A stretch of DNA of 64,000 bases from Fremontodendron californicum (GCA_030761205.1 JAULJL010000015.1:15319501-15383500); one strand, 5' to 3'; counted from the first letter of the stretch, positions 43,290 through 57,783 are shown. Numbers and translations are program-made. Notes: a model not told the origin generated them from the sequence alone.

Positions 43290-44470
43290 TATTTAAATGA
43301 TGTACTTAAAAGGGTTGGTTTGCAAGATAATTCACGGGTCGATTTAAAATCCTTACCCAACCTATTCGGGAAAACAAATTTAAAAAAATTTATTTTATTA
43401 ATTTTATTAATGATTTTATTTTATTTTTAAATGATGTATGTAAAAGGGTTGGTCCACACATTGACTCGCAGGTCGATTAAGGATTCATACCTAATCCGCT
43501 AGAGAAAAAAATAAAAAAAGAATTTTATTTCATTAATTATTTTTTAGTTTTTTATTTTTATTTTTTTAAATGATGTATTTAAAGGGGTTGGTTCGCACGT
43601 TGACTCGCGGGTCGGTTTAGGATTTATACCCGACCCGCAAGAAAAAAAGAATTTTATTTTATTTTTAAATAATGTATTTAAAGAGCTTGGTACGCATGTT
43701 GACTCGCGGATCGATTTAGAATCCGTACCCGACCCGCTCGGAAAAAAATAAACAAGAAATTTATTTTATTAATTTATTTTATTTTTAAATGTGGTTTGCA
43801 CGTTGGCTCGCGGGTCGATTTAGGATCTGTACTCGAGCCGCTCGAGAAAAAAAGTTAAAATAAGAAATTTATTTTATTAATTAATTAATTAATTTTATTT
43901 TAATTTTTAATGTTTTATTTAAAAGGTTAATCCATACGTTTACTCGCGGGTCGATTTAGGATCCTTAATCGACCCGTTTGAAAAAAATTAAAATTTTTTT
44001 TTATTACTTATTTTTAATTATTTTATTTTTAAATAATGCATTTAAAGGTGTTTTCGCACATTGACTCGCGAGTCGGTTTAGGATCCGTACTCGACCGGTA
44101 GGGAAATACTGAAAAAAAAGAAATATATTTTATAAATTAATTTTTTATTTTATTTTGAAATAATGTATTTAAAAGGGTTAGTCTGCACGTTGACTTGTGG
44201 ATCGATTTAGGATCGTACTTGACCGGCTCGAGAAAAAAGTTATTTTATTAATTATTTTAATTTTAAATTATATATTTAAAATGATTGGTCCGCATGTTGA
44301 CTCGAGGGTCGATTTAGGATCGGTGCCCGATCGGCTCGAGGGAAAGGTTAAAAAAAATATATTTTATTAATTATTTTAATTTTAAATAATGTTTTTAAAG
44401 GAGTAGATCCGCATGTTGAGTCGTGAGTCGATTTAGGATTCATACCCAATCTGCTCAGGAAAAAAGTAAG
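43290..44470. repeat. Tandem array, about ten units of 110-130 bp
   Basis: Each unit holds an AT-rich spacer (TTTTATTTTTAAATGATGTA and TTTAAA) followed by GGTTGGTCCGCACGTTGACT, CGCGGGTCGATTTAGGATCC and GTACCCGACCCGCTCGAG, with variation. GC-rich cores lie near 43335, 43455, 43605, 43700, 43810, 43945, 44070, 44205, 44310 and 44425. The units are diverged, so the array is old. A poly(T) run at 43200-43250 precedes it. Confidence 0.85.
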
Positions 44471-45618
44471 AAAAAAAAAATGTAAATTAACTTGCTGCTA
44501 ATTTATGTGAGAAAATCAATCTTACGAGAGAATAAAATACAAATCACAATTTTATTTTATTATTTTTTATCTCCTATAAATAAAAATCTATAATATACAA
44601 TAATATATATATATATATATAACATTTGAAAATGAATTTATATTACGTAATTTATAAATAAATCATTATCATAAATTTATTTTTTTAATTAATAAAATAT
44701 AATTATAATATTATTATTATTATAAAAAACTAAATAAAAAATTATTATTTAATATAATCTAATTTAAATTAATTTATTATTATTAATTAAAAAAATTATA
44801 ATTTTTTTTTAAAAGTACCTTCACGAAGCAGGGTCTTTTTCACTAATTCATCTGTATTTTCGAAGCTTTAAAGTGATGTTGTGACCATGTTTGATTGAAT
44901 TCTCCCAAGGTGATGATCATGTCGTGGTTGAGTGGGTATGCATATCTAGGATAATTTAGATCATTAAATTCAGTATCAACTTTCATCTAGATTACAAAAT
45001 TTTTAATTTCATCAAATTACATCATTGAACTTCTATTATTAATAAATTATGTCATTTATGTTAATTCCGTTAAGAAATTTTAACAGAAAAATTGACTCAA
45101 CATGCATACGTAGCTTATTTTTTACATCTTAATTGAGTTTAAAAAGCAGCTCAAAACCCAAAATAAAATTTAAAGTAATAATCTCAAACCCAAATTAAAT
45201 CGAAGTCTTAAAGTCATTCGAACTAAGATCAATTTATAAAAAAAATATGATTAAAAATTCAAAAATCAACTTTAATTTTAAATTCGATTTAGACAATATT
45301 TGATAAAGATTAAGATATTCAAGCGAGATTAATCTAACAATCAAACACTATTTAAATCAGACTATCTTGAATAATACTTTAAAAGACCCCAGACAAAATT
45401 AGGTATTTATAATATTTTATCATTATACATATTATTTAAAATAAATTTATTATTTTTAATTTTAAACGTATAACATTTTCTCATTAAATGCAGAATAAAA
45501 TACATAAAAAAATCATTAATAATGCTAATGTTATTTTATCTTAACGATTGATAAATTATGTTATAATAATCTCTTATCATGTTATTTAAATTAAATTAGA
45601 TAATATTTTATTAATATA
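44471..45618. other. AT-rich intergenic DNA
   Basis: No gene or termini recognised. Left flank of the Tekay-like element. Confidence 0.4.
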
Positions 45619-48058
45619 TGTAACAACCAAGGTTACGTACAATCATGTAAAGTTAAATCCCGAAAATTTTTAAGGGCAAACTTGGAAGTTGGTAAGAAGT
45701 TATAAGTGAAGGAAATAAAAGAAGAAAGGATCAAATTGAACAAACTAAAAATTTTATGGGCTTAATGGTTATTTATGAAAAGTTGAGGGACCAATGTGCA
45801 ATTATACCAAAAATTGAAAAATATCTTTATAATTATCTTTATATCTTGAAAATTCTAGAAATTCTTCCTTATTTCTTATGTGCTAGCTGGCCACCCCTCC
45901 CCCCTCATTCTCTTAAATTCTCTTCATCTTCTCCAACAATTCTCTTCAAGTATTCCACAAAAATCTCATTAACAATCACATCCAAGGTTAGTTTCTTGAT
46001 AAATTCTTCATTTTCTTTAGATATTCTATTTTAGCATGCTAAGATCTTAACTCTATAAACATGTTAAGGTCTGAAATCCATCTATTAAGTATGAGTTTTA
46101 CTCACCTTTGGTAAGAATTACAAGGATTTGAAAGCATGAACAAGAAAATGGGAAGAAAAAGCAAAACAGGGGAAGTTGAGCATGCTTGCTGTTCGGATTT
46201 TCTGGGTTCGGCACAGCTAGGTTTGTATTTTTTTGATATTTTTTTCTAGAAACTAGACTTCAATATGAGAATTTTGGTTTTTGAATCACCCAAAACCGAT
46301 AAGCAGTTAAAAAGATAAAATTTGGTGAAGTGGGCTGTTCTGTGTTGACCCCTGTTTCAGCATAGTTTCGGGATTTATCAAATTTGATATAGATTTTGTT
46401 CTAATTGTCTAAGTTAGTTATTTTTTTTTTCATAAATTAGGCTTATTGATTGAAATAAACCAATTGGAATCACTTCAAAATTCCTTACCAAACTCAAGTT
46501 ATGATTTTATAATCTAGCTTGATATTAAGGAATTTATTGCTTAAGAGAAATATAGTACTAAATGATGGTTATGGATTATGAAAATCTCTAAGGCATGGAG
46601 TACTAGAAAGGAATTTGATAAGGACATGAATATGGAGTTGAATTTTGGAGAAAATGATTATGGAAATGATATTAAAAATTTGGGATATGTTGTGTTGAGT
46701 GTGAGAAATTAATATTGACCTTGGGGGAAGATTATGAGATTTAAGTTGCATTCATAATTGTGTAATGCTTTGAGTATGTATAGATACTAATTATCATTAA
46801 TCTCTAGGCCATGTAGATCCGACGTCACCTGTGGATCCCGAAGTTTCAGATCGAGGTGTACTGTGAGATCATCTCAAGGATTGTGAGTAGACGAAAACTA
46901 TAGTTATTTGAAATTTCTTTAACTATAATTAAATTTTTTTTAGCATGATATTTATTTTACGTATTAAAGTTATATGCGATATATAATCATATGAATTGAT
47001 TTGTTATTAAAGTACATTTATTTCAAGAAATATTATATCAAGCAAGTTGGTTGATCTATGAAATATGATTATAAATAGAATTTGACGTACATGGTTTTGG
47101 CTTCACCTGACTTAACTTATGAGATTATTCCCTTGATCGGAATACGGGAGCTGCGTGCTACTCCTTTGTGGCGGGAGCCACCTCTAGAGTCCCAATTCCG
47201 TGATATTAGACTAGGGTATGGAAGCTGCGTGCTACGCCTTTGTGGTGGGAGCCACCTCCAGAGTCCCTATCCCATTATATTAGCCTTTTTGGGGCACATC
47301 ATAGTGACACATATGCCTTTGGGGCGTCCTATGGTGGTATTGGCCTTTGGGGTCGGCTACTAGTATGCCTACATGGATATTACTTGGTTATTTCATGGAT
47401 GTATGGATAAATCTTATGCATGACGGTAAGTTGGAGCCCAATTATATGAAATTTGATTTACTTTAAAGATTTTATACATTGATTTGTTATTATGATACTG
47501 TTATACATTTGCAAACTCCGTTATATCTTTGAATTAATCATTATAGTTTTACTATTATTTATTTTTGAAAATGTCTATTATGCTTTAAAGTTTACCATTA
47601 TAGTTTTCAAACGTTTTAAAAGTTGTCTACTCACTGAGATATTCATATATTTCACCTATTTCACGTTTCTAAATTTTCAAGTTACGATTAGGTGTTAGGA
47701 TTGCTACCTTCCTCTACCCTTCGCTTCAAAGATTATATTGATGTGGTGGGCATCATACCTAAATTTCTAGAAGTTTTGATCTCTTGATGTTTTATATAGT
47801 AAACCTTGCTGAGATAGGTTTACTTTTGGATATATTGTATATATATTTGAAGTTATGAGACAATAGATCAATATGTATTGACTTGAGTATAATTTGATCA
47901 TGGAAAATTTTTGAGCATGCATGTATAAATGTGATAATGGTATTGAGAGATATTGCTTGCTGGGGATATGAACTGAGTGTATTTGCAGGAGGGTTATATT
48001 TAAGATAGAAAGGAAACGCTACCGGATTCTAGGTAGATTATCCGGAGAGGGTGTTACA
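45619..48058 (+). repeat. 5' LTR (2440 bp)
   Basis: Aligned throughout with the 3' LTR, with scattered substitutions and small indels. It contains two tandem copies (about 47146-47218 and 47219-47286) of a unit with GCTGCGTGCTAC, CCTTTGTGG and GAGCCACCTC. Confidence 0.93.
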
Positions 48059-48061
48059 ATT

Positions 48062-48073
48062 TGGTATCAGAGC
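48062..48073 (+). promoter_or_regulatory. Primer-binding site (initiator Met tRNA)
   Basis: TGGTATCAGAGC, three bases inside the 5' LTR. Confidence 0.9.
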
Positions 48074-48152
48074 AAGGTTATAGGTCTTGTAGACTTAGTA
48101 ACTGTTTGTTGAAATATTTAAATATTATCATTTGTGCAGGAAATCAGACACG

Positions 48153-49908
48153 ATGCCACCACGTCGAAGAGGAAGGCCTAGAATCAATCCCGTACCCCAA
48201 AATAGGGATAGAAATAGAAATGAGAATATTGATGAGCAAATTGGAGAACAAGCTTCAGCTGCTGGTTCATCTTCTGTTGCTGCAGCCCCCAGCAGCTGAT
48301 CTTAATTTAGCTAAGGCAGTTGCGGCCTTGGCAAGAGTAATTCCAGCTTAGACTGTCCCTGCTGAAAAGGGGATAGTTGATTACTGTAAAGATCTGAAGA
48401 ATATGGGTTGCAAGATTTTCACAGGATCTTTGGAATCAGATTTAGTCTGGTCATGGCTGCAAAAAATTGAGACTGCTTTCGTTACTCTTCAGATTCCCGA
48501 GCCTATAAGGTTACCATGTGTTGTGCAATTTTTGGAGGATCATGCACACACATGGTGGAAAACTATAGTGCAAAGGTATGCTGGACGTCATGCCATAACC
48601 TGGGCAGACTTTCGAAGAGAGTTTGAAGAAAAATACTATTCTCGGGCTTTGCGGGAAAAGAAATGGACTGAGTTTATGACTTTAAAACAGGGTAGTATGT
48701 CAGTAGTAGAGTATGAGCAGAAATTCAGCGAACTATCAAAATTTGCTACATCAGTAGTAGCCAACGATGCTGATAGATGCAAGAAATTCCAAGATGGGCT
48801 ACATGTTAGTATTCGAGATAGGTTGACGACCCTGATGACTTTAATAAATGGGTCAAAATGGCAATCAAAGCTGAACAGAATCTGAAAAAAAATGAAAGAT
48901 AGAGAAGAGAAGTTCAGAAAAAGAAAAGGGCAATCCTCCAGTGAGGGCGTGAGGCCTAAGAAAAGTTATGTAGCGAGTAGTGTTAGTGGTTACAAACCCT
49001 CGAGATTTCAAGAGGGATTAGACAAAAAACCTTTTAGTGGTTCTTCTAGTAGACCTATCATCGGACCTCAACAGCAGACTAAATCGCTGCCTGGGAGGTC
49101 AGGAGGACCTCGTACATTGACTTATCCTCAATGTCCCCATTGTGGGAGGAATCACCCTGGTGAATGTTGAAGACTATAGGGTGTGTGTTTTTACTGCAAA
49201 GAACCGAGATACATGAAACGGGATTGTCCTAAGCTGGAGAACAAGGGAGTTACTAGTCAGTTATCAGTGGGTCAAAGGGAAAGGACCCAACCTACTACTG
49301 CACCTCAGCCGACAGCAGTTAGAGATAGAACTGGGGAACAATCTCAAGTTGGTTCATCTACTGGCCCTCGACAGAGTGGACAGCCTGGTAGACCTCGAAC
49401 TGCAGCCAGAATTTATGCTATGACCCAACAACAGGCTCAGGCTACTCCTGAAATGGTTACAAGTACTCTCCCAATTTCTAAGGCAAATGCTAAGATCTTA
49501 ATAGATCCGGGTGCAACTCATTCTTTTGTTGCTAATTCATATGTCATGCATTTGGGTAGAGAGTCTAGGAGGTTAGACATCCCTATGGTCGTTAGTAACC
49601 CAGTGGGAGAAACTTTGAAAATTGATATGGTTTATCCGAATTGTACCGTTATGGTTGAGGAGCATGAATTACCAGTTAATTTGTTTCCATTAGGAATGTA
49701 TGATTTTGATGTGATTTTGGGAATGGATTGGTTGTCTAAACACAATGCAGTGATAGATTGCTTTTCCAAAACTGTGACTTTTAAGAAGTCAGGAGACTTG
49801 GAGTTTACCTTTCAAGGAGAAAGAAAAGTTTTACCTCTTGCCTTATCTCCAAGATGGCAGCCAATAGATACTTGCAGAAAGGGTATTCTTCTTACCTTGC
49901 TTATGTGA
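48153..49908 (+). pseudogene. gag-protease of the Tekay-like element, disrupted
   Basis: Starts MPPRRRGRPRINPVP. A frameshift near 48280 and stops at about 48349, 48883 and 49168 break the frame. Recognisable parts are the retrotransposon gag domain (FTGSLESDLVWSWLQKIETA to WADFRREFEEKYYS), a zinc knuckle (CFYCKEPRYMKRDC, with CPHCGRNHPGEC before it) and the aspartic protease motif ILIDPGATHSF near 49497. The D-P-G form is common in plant members of this group. Confidence 0.9.
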
Positions 49909-49924
49909 TTAACAAGGACATACA

Positions 49925-52853
49925 TGAGGCAAAGTTGGAAACTATACCTGTGGTCAAAGAGTTTCCTGAGATCTTTCCTGAAGAATTGGTCGGTTTACCT
50001 CCTGACAGGGAATTGGAGTTTACTATCTACTTAATCCCTGGAAATGCTCCTATTTCTCAGGCACCCTATAGAATGGCACATTCGGAGCTAAAGGAATTGG
50101 AAGTGTAGTTGCAAGACATAGTTGACAGAGGTTTCATTCGGTCTAGTACTTCACCGTGGGGAGCACCGATTTTACTTGTAAAGAAAAAGGATGGATCTTT
50201 ACGATTGTGTATCGACTACCGGCAACTGAACAAGGTCACCATTAAGAATAAGTATCCTTTCCCAAGGATTGATGACTTGTTTGATTAGTTGCAAGGTGCA
50301 AGTGTGTTCTCCAAAATAGACCTAAGGTCGGGTTATCATCAATTGAAGATCAAAGATTCTGATATTCCAAAGACTGCTTTCAGAACTCGATATGGTCATT
50401 ATGAATTTTTAGTTATGCCTTTTGGGCTAACTAATGCACCTGCAGTCTTTATGGATTTGATGAATAGGGTGTTTCGACCCTACTTAGATAAGTTTGTTAA
50501 TGTGTTCATCGATGACATCCTAGTTTATTCCAGGAATAAGGATGATCATGTAAACCGTTTGAGAACGGTGTTGCAGACTATGAGTGAAAAGCAACTTTAT
50601 GCTAAATTTTCCAAGTGTGAATTTTGGCTGGACAAAGTAGCATTCCTTGGTCACGTAGTATCTAAGGAAGGGATTTTTGTAGATCCACAAAAGATAGAAG
50701 TTGTAGTTGCTTGGGAAAGATCCACGAATGTCACAGAAGTTAGAAGCTTTCTCGTATTGGCAGGGTACTATCGAAGATTCGTGGAAAGATTTTCCATGAT
50801 TGCCTTTCCTTTGTCGAAACTAACAAGGAAGCATGCTAAGTTTGAGTGGACTGAAGAATGTGAGCAAGCTTTCCAAGAGCTCAAGCGTAGATTGACCACA
50901 ACACCAGTTCTTACACTACCATCAGGGACTGGAAGCTTTGTGGTATACAGTGATGCCTCAAAGCGAGGTTTGGGTTGCGTTTTGATGCAACATGGGAAGG
51001 TGATAGCTTATGCTTTTTGGCAACTGAAACAGCATGAGCAAAATTATCCCACTCACGATTTAGAGTTGGCGGCAATAGTGTTTGCACTGAAAATTTGGAG
51101 GTATTATTTATTTGGAGAAAAATGTACAATCTACACTTATTATAAGAGTATGAAATATCTGATGGATCAGAAGGAACTAAATTTGAAGCAAAGGAAATGG
51201 TTGGAATTGATAAAAGATTATGACTGTGTAATTGTCTACCACCCAGGAAAGACCAATGTAGTGGTCGATGCTCTTAGTCGAAAGTCTTCTAGTTCTCTTG
51301 CTCATATCCGAGCGATTCAGAAACCCTTACAAAATGAGTTGAAGTCTTTACCTTTGGAATTGATGATTGATGAGAATGATCTCCTAATAGCTCACTTGAA
51401 GGTTAAACTGATTCATAATGACAGGATACGTGAAGCACAGAATAATGACCCTATGTTGGTAAAAATAAAGCAAGAAGTGAGGGATGGCGTGAGGACTGAC
51501 TTTCAAATAAAGGATGATGATGTACTGATAATGAGAAATAGGCTTTGTGTGCCTCAGGATGAAGAGCTTCGAAAAGTGATTTTGGAGGAAGCTCATAATG
51601 CACCATATGCTTTACATCCCGATAGTGTGAAGATGTATCGAACCTTAAAAGAACATTATTGGTGGCAAGGTATGAAGCGGGACATAGCTGAGTTTGTTTC
51701 TAGATGCTTGGTATGCCAACAAATTAAAGTCGAGCATCAAAAACCTTCAGGGAAATTGAACCCCCTACCTATTCCTCAATAGAAGTGGGAAGATATTGCT
51801 ATGGATTTCATTTTCGGGATTGCCAAGAACGCAGTCTGGTTATGACAGCATTTGGGTGATTGTTGATTGTCTAACAAAATCAGTTCATTTTTTGCCAGTC
51901 AAGAAGACTTTTTCCATGGAAAGGCTGGCTAAACTTTATGTGAACGACATTGTTAGGTTACATGGTGCCCCAGTATCGATTGTATTTGATCGAGACCCCC
52001 GATTCATATCTCGGTTTTGGCCAAGTTTGCAGAATGCTATGGGCACTAAACTCAAGTTCAATACCACTTTTCATCCCCAGACGGATGGACAATATGAACG
52101 GACAATTCAAATTCTAGAAGATATGCTCAGATCTTGTATTATAGAACTGAAAAGAAACTGGGATGAAAACTTGCCTCTAGCAGAGTTTGCATATAACAAT
52201 AGTTATCAGTCCAGCATTGACATGGCTCTGTTTTGAACCTTTGTATGGAAGGAAGTGCAAAACTCCGGTGTGTTGGGATGATACAGATGAAAGGAAATTG
52301 CTAGGTCCAGAAATTGTTATGATGATTGCAGACAAAGTAAAGGTAATCTCGGAAAAGATAAAAATAGCTCAAGATCGACAAAAGAGCTATGCAGATAACC
52401 GAAGAAAAGATTTAGAGTTTGAAGTTGGTGATATGGTGTTTTTGAAAGTGACTCATTGGAAGGGAGTAATCCGGTTTGGAAGACGAGGAAAGCTAGGTCC
52501 TCGATATATAGGGCCGTATGAGATCATTGAACGGATTGGCCCAATTGCTTATAGATTGGCCTTACCGGAAGAATTGTCACGAATTGATAAGGTGTTCCAT
52601 GTTTCTATGCTCCGAAAGTACATTTTCAATTCTTCACATATATTGAAGGACTTGCCTATGGAAATTGAGGAAAATTTAACTTATAAAGAGCAACCGGTTG
52701 AGATTTTAGATAGAAAGGACCAAGTTCTAAGGACTTAAACTATTCCATTAGTGAAAGTTCTTTGGAGGAATCATTCATATGAAGAAGCTACATGGGAAAG
52801 GGAGAAAGATATGCGGACTCAATATCCTCACTTGTTCAATCAAGTTGGTAAGT
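49925..52853 (+). pseudogene. pol (RT, RNase H, integrase, chromodomain-like) of the Tekay-like element, disrupted
   Basis: RT is readable from KEFPEIFPEELVGLPPDREL with stops at 50106-50108 and 50286-50288. FSKIDLRSGYHQLKI and the catalytic FIDDILVYS box are intact. RNase H follows (VVYSDASKRGLGCVL), but the usual T-D-H-K-S segment reads TYYKSM. Integrase has an H2C2-like zinc region (ending CLVCQQIK), a stop plus frame change at 51780-51796, then a core with IVDCLTKS, FDRDPRF and the QYERTIQ segment, and a shift near 52230. The GPYEIIERIGPIAYRLALP tail leads, past a stop at 52736, to a chromodomain-like VLWRNHSYEEATWE segment. Confidence 0.9.
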
Positions 52854-52890
52854 AAATTTCGATGACGAAATTTTTCTAAGGGGGGTAGGT

Positions 52891-55325
52891 TGTAACAACC
52901 AAGGTTACGTACAATCGTGTAAAGTTAAATCCCGAAATTTTTTAAGGGCAAACTTGGAAGTTGGTAAGAAGTTATAAGTGAAGGAAATAAAAGAAGAAAA
53001 GATCAAATTGGACAAACTAAAAAAGTTTAGGGGCTTAATGGTTATTTATGAAAAGTTGAGGGACCAATGTGCAATTATACCAAAAATTGAAAAATATCTT
53101 TATAATTATCTTTATATCCTGAAAATTCTAGAAATTCTTCCTTATTTCTTATGTGCTAGTCGGCCACCCCACCCCTCCCCTCTCATTCTCTCAAATTCTC
53201 TTCATCCTCTCCAACAATTCTCTTCAAGTATTCCACAAAAATCTCATCAACAATCACATCCAAGGTTAGTTTCTTGATAAATTTTTTCTTTTCTTTAGAT
53301 ATTCTACTTGAGCATGCTAAGATCTTAGCTCCATAAACATGTTAAGGTCTGAAATCTATCTATTAAGTATGAGTTTTACTCACCTTTGGTAAGAATTAAA
53401 AGGATTTGAAGGCATGAACAAGAAAATGGGAAGAAAAAGCAAAACAGGGGAAGTTGAGCATGCTTGCTGTTCGAATTTCCTGGGTTCGTACAGCTGCGTT
53501 TGTATTTTTTTGATATTTGTTTTCTAGAAATTAGACTTATACGAGAATTTTGGTTTTTGAATCACCCAAAACCGATAAACGGTTAAAAAGATAAAATTTG
53601 GTGAAGTGGGCTGTTCTGTGTTCACCCCTGTTTCGGTATAGTTTCGGGATTTATCAAATTTGATAAAGATTTTGTTCTAATTGTCTAAGTTAGTTACTTT
53701 CTTCATAAAGTAGACTTATTGATTGAAATAAACCAATTGGAATCACTTCAAAATTCCTTACCAAACTCAAGTTATGATTTTCTGATCTAGCTTGATAGTA
53801 AGGAATTTTTTGCTTAAGAGAAATATAGTACTAAATGATGGTTATGGATTATGAAAATCTCTAAGGCATGGAGTACTAGAAAGGAATTTGATAAAGAAAT
53901 GAATATGGAGTTTAATTTTGGAGAAAATGATTATGGAAATGATATTAAAAATTTGGGATATGTTGTTTTGAGTATGAGAAATTAGTATTGACCTTGGGGG
54001 AAGATTATGAGATTTAAGTTGCATTCATAATTGTGTAATGCTTTGAGTATGTATAGATACTAATTATCATTAATCTCTAGGCAATGTAGATCCGACGTCA
54101 CCTATGGATCCCGAAGTTTCAGATCGAGGTGTACAGTGAGATCATCTCAAGGATCGTGAGTTGACGACAACTATAGTTATTTGAAATTTCTTTAACTATA
54201 ATTAAATTTTTTTAGCATGATATTTATTTTACGTATTAAAGGTATATGCGATATATAATCATATGAATTGATTTGTTATTAAAGTACATTTATTTCAAGA
54301 AATATTATATCGAGCAAGTTGATTGATCTATGAAATATGATTATACATAGAATTTGACGTACATGGTTTTGGCTCCACCTGACTTAACTTATGAGATTAT
54401 TCCCTTGATCGGAATACGGGAGCTGCGTGCTACTCCTTTGTGGCGAGAGCCACCTCCAGAGTCCCAATTCTGTGATATTAGACTGGGTATGGAAGCTGCG
54501 TGCTACGCCTTTGTGGTGGGAGTCACCTCTAGAGTCCCTATCCCATTATATTAGCCTTTTGGGGGCACATCATAGTGACACATATGCCTTTGGGGCGTCC
54601 TATGGTGGTATTGGCCTTTGGGGTCGGCTACTAGTATGCCTACATGGATATTACCTGGTTATTTCATGGATGTATGGATAAATCTTATGCATGACAGTAA
54701 TTTGGAGCCCAATTATATGAAATTTGATTTACTTTAAAGATTTTATACATTGATTTGTTATTATGATGCTGTTATACATTTGCAAACTTCGTTATATCTT
54801 TGAATTAATCATTATAGTTTTACTATTATTTATTTTTGAAAATGTCTATTATACTTTAAAGGTTACTATTATAGTTTTCAAAAGTTTTAAAAATTGTCTA
54901 CTCACTGAGATATTCACATATTTCACCTATTTTATGTTTCTAAATTTTTCGGTTACAATTAGGTGTTGGGATTGCTACCTTCCTCTACCCTTCGCTTCAA
55001 AGAGTATATTGACGTGGTGGGTATCATACCTATATTTCTAAAAGTTTTAATCTCTTGATGTTTTATCTAGTAAACCTTGCCGAGATATGTTTACTTTTGG
55101 ATATATTGTATATATATTTGAAGTTATGAGACAATAGATCAATATGTATTGACTTGAGTATAAATTGATCATGGAAATTTTTTGAGCATGTATAAATGTG
55201 ATAATGGTATTGAGAGATATTGCTTGCTGGGGATATGAACTGAGTGTATTTGTAGGAGGGTTATAGTTAGGATAGAAAGAAAACTCTACCGGATTCTAGA
55301 TAAATTATCTGGACAGGGTGTTACA
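52891..55325 (+). repeat. 3' LTR (2435 bp)
   Basis: Partner of 45619-48058, preceded by the purine tract and followed by the TSD ATATA. It has the same internal pair of tandem units near 54420-54560. Confidence 0.93.
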
Positions 55326-55330
55326 ATATA

Positions 55331-57783
55331 CATATTTTTTTGGAATAAATGTGTTATTTTAATTTCAAATGTATAATCTCTTAAGTCTTATCATGTAATT
55401 TTTTAAAAATATATAAAATAACACGAATCCAAATAATTCGAGTGTCAAACCCGAAAAATGACCTAAATCACAATGATCCAAACCCAAATAATCCGAATAT
55501 CAAACCTGAAATGATCCGAACTCGAGATGACCTAAACTAAAAATGATCCAAACTTAAAATAATCCAACCCTAATTGATCTGATCCAAATCTAATTTGATC
55601 CGTCCAAATAATATGAGATATTAGTAATATCTCATATGCATTCATGTGAGAAAAGATGTCAGCTTTTCCATTGATAATTGGACTTCTAATTTTTTTTTTT
55701 CAAAATGGAAAAAATTAGGATAAATTTGAAAAACATATCATCAATAATATAATAATTATTAAATGGTATAATGAGTAAAAATTATTTGAAAAAGAAAAAT
55801 AAAAAATAAAAAATTATTAAGAAAAAAAATTGTAAAGACAAAATTACCCATGATAAAAAAAACCTTCCCCTCCCTTTTCCTCTTATTTTTTAATTAAAAA
55901 ATAAATTTTTTTTGAAAATAAAATTATTTTAATTTTAAAAATTAAATTTTTAAATTTTTTTATTTACTTTTTTTAATTAAAAAATAAAAATAATTTTTCT
56001 AAAAATAATTTTTTTTAAATTTTAAAAAAATAAATATTTAATATTTTAAATTTATTTTCAATTAAAATTTTTAAAAAATAATATTTTTTTAATGAAGGAG
56101 AAAGGAAAAATATGCAATTTTGTCATTACCATATCTTTTATATCATTTCTCTTTTTCAAATATATTTTATTCATTAGATCATTTAACAATTATTTATTTA
56201 TTGACAACATTTTTTTCATATTTACCCAAAAAACTATAAGCTTTCGTACCACCACCAAACCTCATTCCCTGATTTTTAGACATCATTTGAGCAAGTGCTT
56301 TGAGACCCTTTGAATTATTCCCCCCCTAAGAATGGCTGTTCCTTTCGAACAAAGATTAATACGAATTTTTGGATACTTTTTCTAAGAAAAGTTTAACAAA
56401 ATAAATCGAACTTTTTCTGATGAATTAAAGACGAGTCACACTTAACAAATTTGATATATATCAAGCAATTTTTTTATATAAAAAAAATCATAGTTTTTAA
56501 AAATATATATATATATAAATATTGAGATTTAAATATTGAGATTCTGTTGGATACTATTTTTTAAGATAATATAAACCAATTAAATGCTAGCATTGAATTC
56601 TATATCATGCAAATTTTATATTATGCACACAAAAAAAAGTTCAGATCAAGGATCATATATAGGTTAATACTAGGAAAGGGATTAGAAAATCATTAATTAA
56701 CAATGTTGAAATTACTTTTTAGTAACCAAAGATTTTTGGGAAATTTTTAAAAAGGGTGATCTATTAGAAATACTTATAATTGATATAATAAAGAAAAATA
56801 TTTATTAAAAAGAAAATAAAATGGTAAAATTTATAAAAGAAATTGAAATTATTTTTTTAACCTTAAAACTTTAAAGTTTCGAAATTCGCTTTAAAACTTT
56901 AAAGCCTCGCTTCTCTTTCTCTTTCTCCTAACCGTCTATCCTTTTTTTCATATGAAAGCTTTAACAATAGTAAGGCTTTCCAACATCAAACACTATCCCA
57001 TATAAACTCCATATCAAACCCAACAATATCATCAACTTGTTCATTTGAAAAATTGGATTTTTTGGCGTCCAAAGTGTTGCTCGACCTCTGCCATGCTAAT
57101 ACTTAATACGGTTGTTCTTCTCAAACCCAGCTTTAATCTTTTCATTTTTTTTTTCTTTCCTTCTTCAACTCGATCAAAAGAAATGAAACAAACCCAGTAG
57201 TAAAAACATAAAATCTCAAACAAAGACCCAATTCTTAGATAAAGAAAAAAGAAAGAAAGAATCAAATTTTGATAGAAAAATGGAACCTTTAATTAGTAAA
57301 TAAACTGAATCTTACCGTTTGTTGGTCGGGTGGAATTGGAGTTCCCAAACTTTAAAGATAGGATTTGAAGAAGGAAAGAGAAGGATTGTGGAGAATTGAA
57401 GGGTTCGATTTTCACTGATAAACAAATAAGCTTAAGCTTTGCTACCTTTGACGCATCCATCACCATAGCTTTTCAAACTTCAAATATATGCTTTTATTGA
57501 TTTATTTATATGAAACCGAAACTTGTAATTTGATACGGCTGATGATAGGGTAATATAGTAAAAACAATTTCCCCATATGAATGTTGTAGTTTGATATTTC
57601 CTTTACAATAAATATTTATGGTCATAGTATCAATCACTAATAATTCTCACTCCAGCACACCAATTTGGAATTCTCTCCCTTTTTTTGGTTATAATTTGCT
57701 AATTGACAATATAAAATTAGAAAAAAAAGATTAAATAAGAAAATACTCATTTGCCTAACAAAAGCAAATCATGACATTAGTAC
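55331..57783. other. AT-rich DNA with degenerate GATCCAAACCC-type repeats
   Basis: 55435-55615 holds loosely repeated units such as AATGATCCAAACCCAAATAA and ATGATCCGAACTCGAGATGA, a type found at the edges of old plant elements. The rest is AT-rich. Open frames at 56092-56313 and 57041-57265 are low-complexity and not supported as genes. Confidence 0.4.

Larger units (their letters stand above)
45619..55325 (+). mobile_element. Full-length decayed Ty3/gypsy chromovirus (Tekay/Del-like)
   Basis: LTRs at 45619-48058 and 52891-55325 start TGTAACAACC and end GGGTGTTACA. The TSD ATATA lies at 45614-45618 and 55326-55330. PBS TGGTATCAGAGC is at 48062, and the polypurine tract AAGGGGGGTAGG precedes the 3' LTR. 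Order of domains is gag, protease, RT, RNase H, integrase, chromodomain-like tail, as in chromoviruses. LTR length, PBS and domain style fit the Tekay/Del lineage. Multiple frameshifts and stops make it non-autonomous. Confidence 0.93.

Noticed and set aside
48062..52853. The Tekay-like element as an active autonomous copy
   Set aside because: Several stops and frame changes in gag and pol, plus altered RNase H residues, make it inactive.
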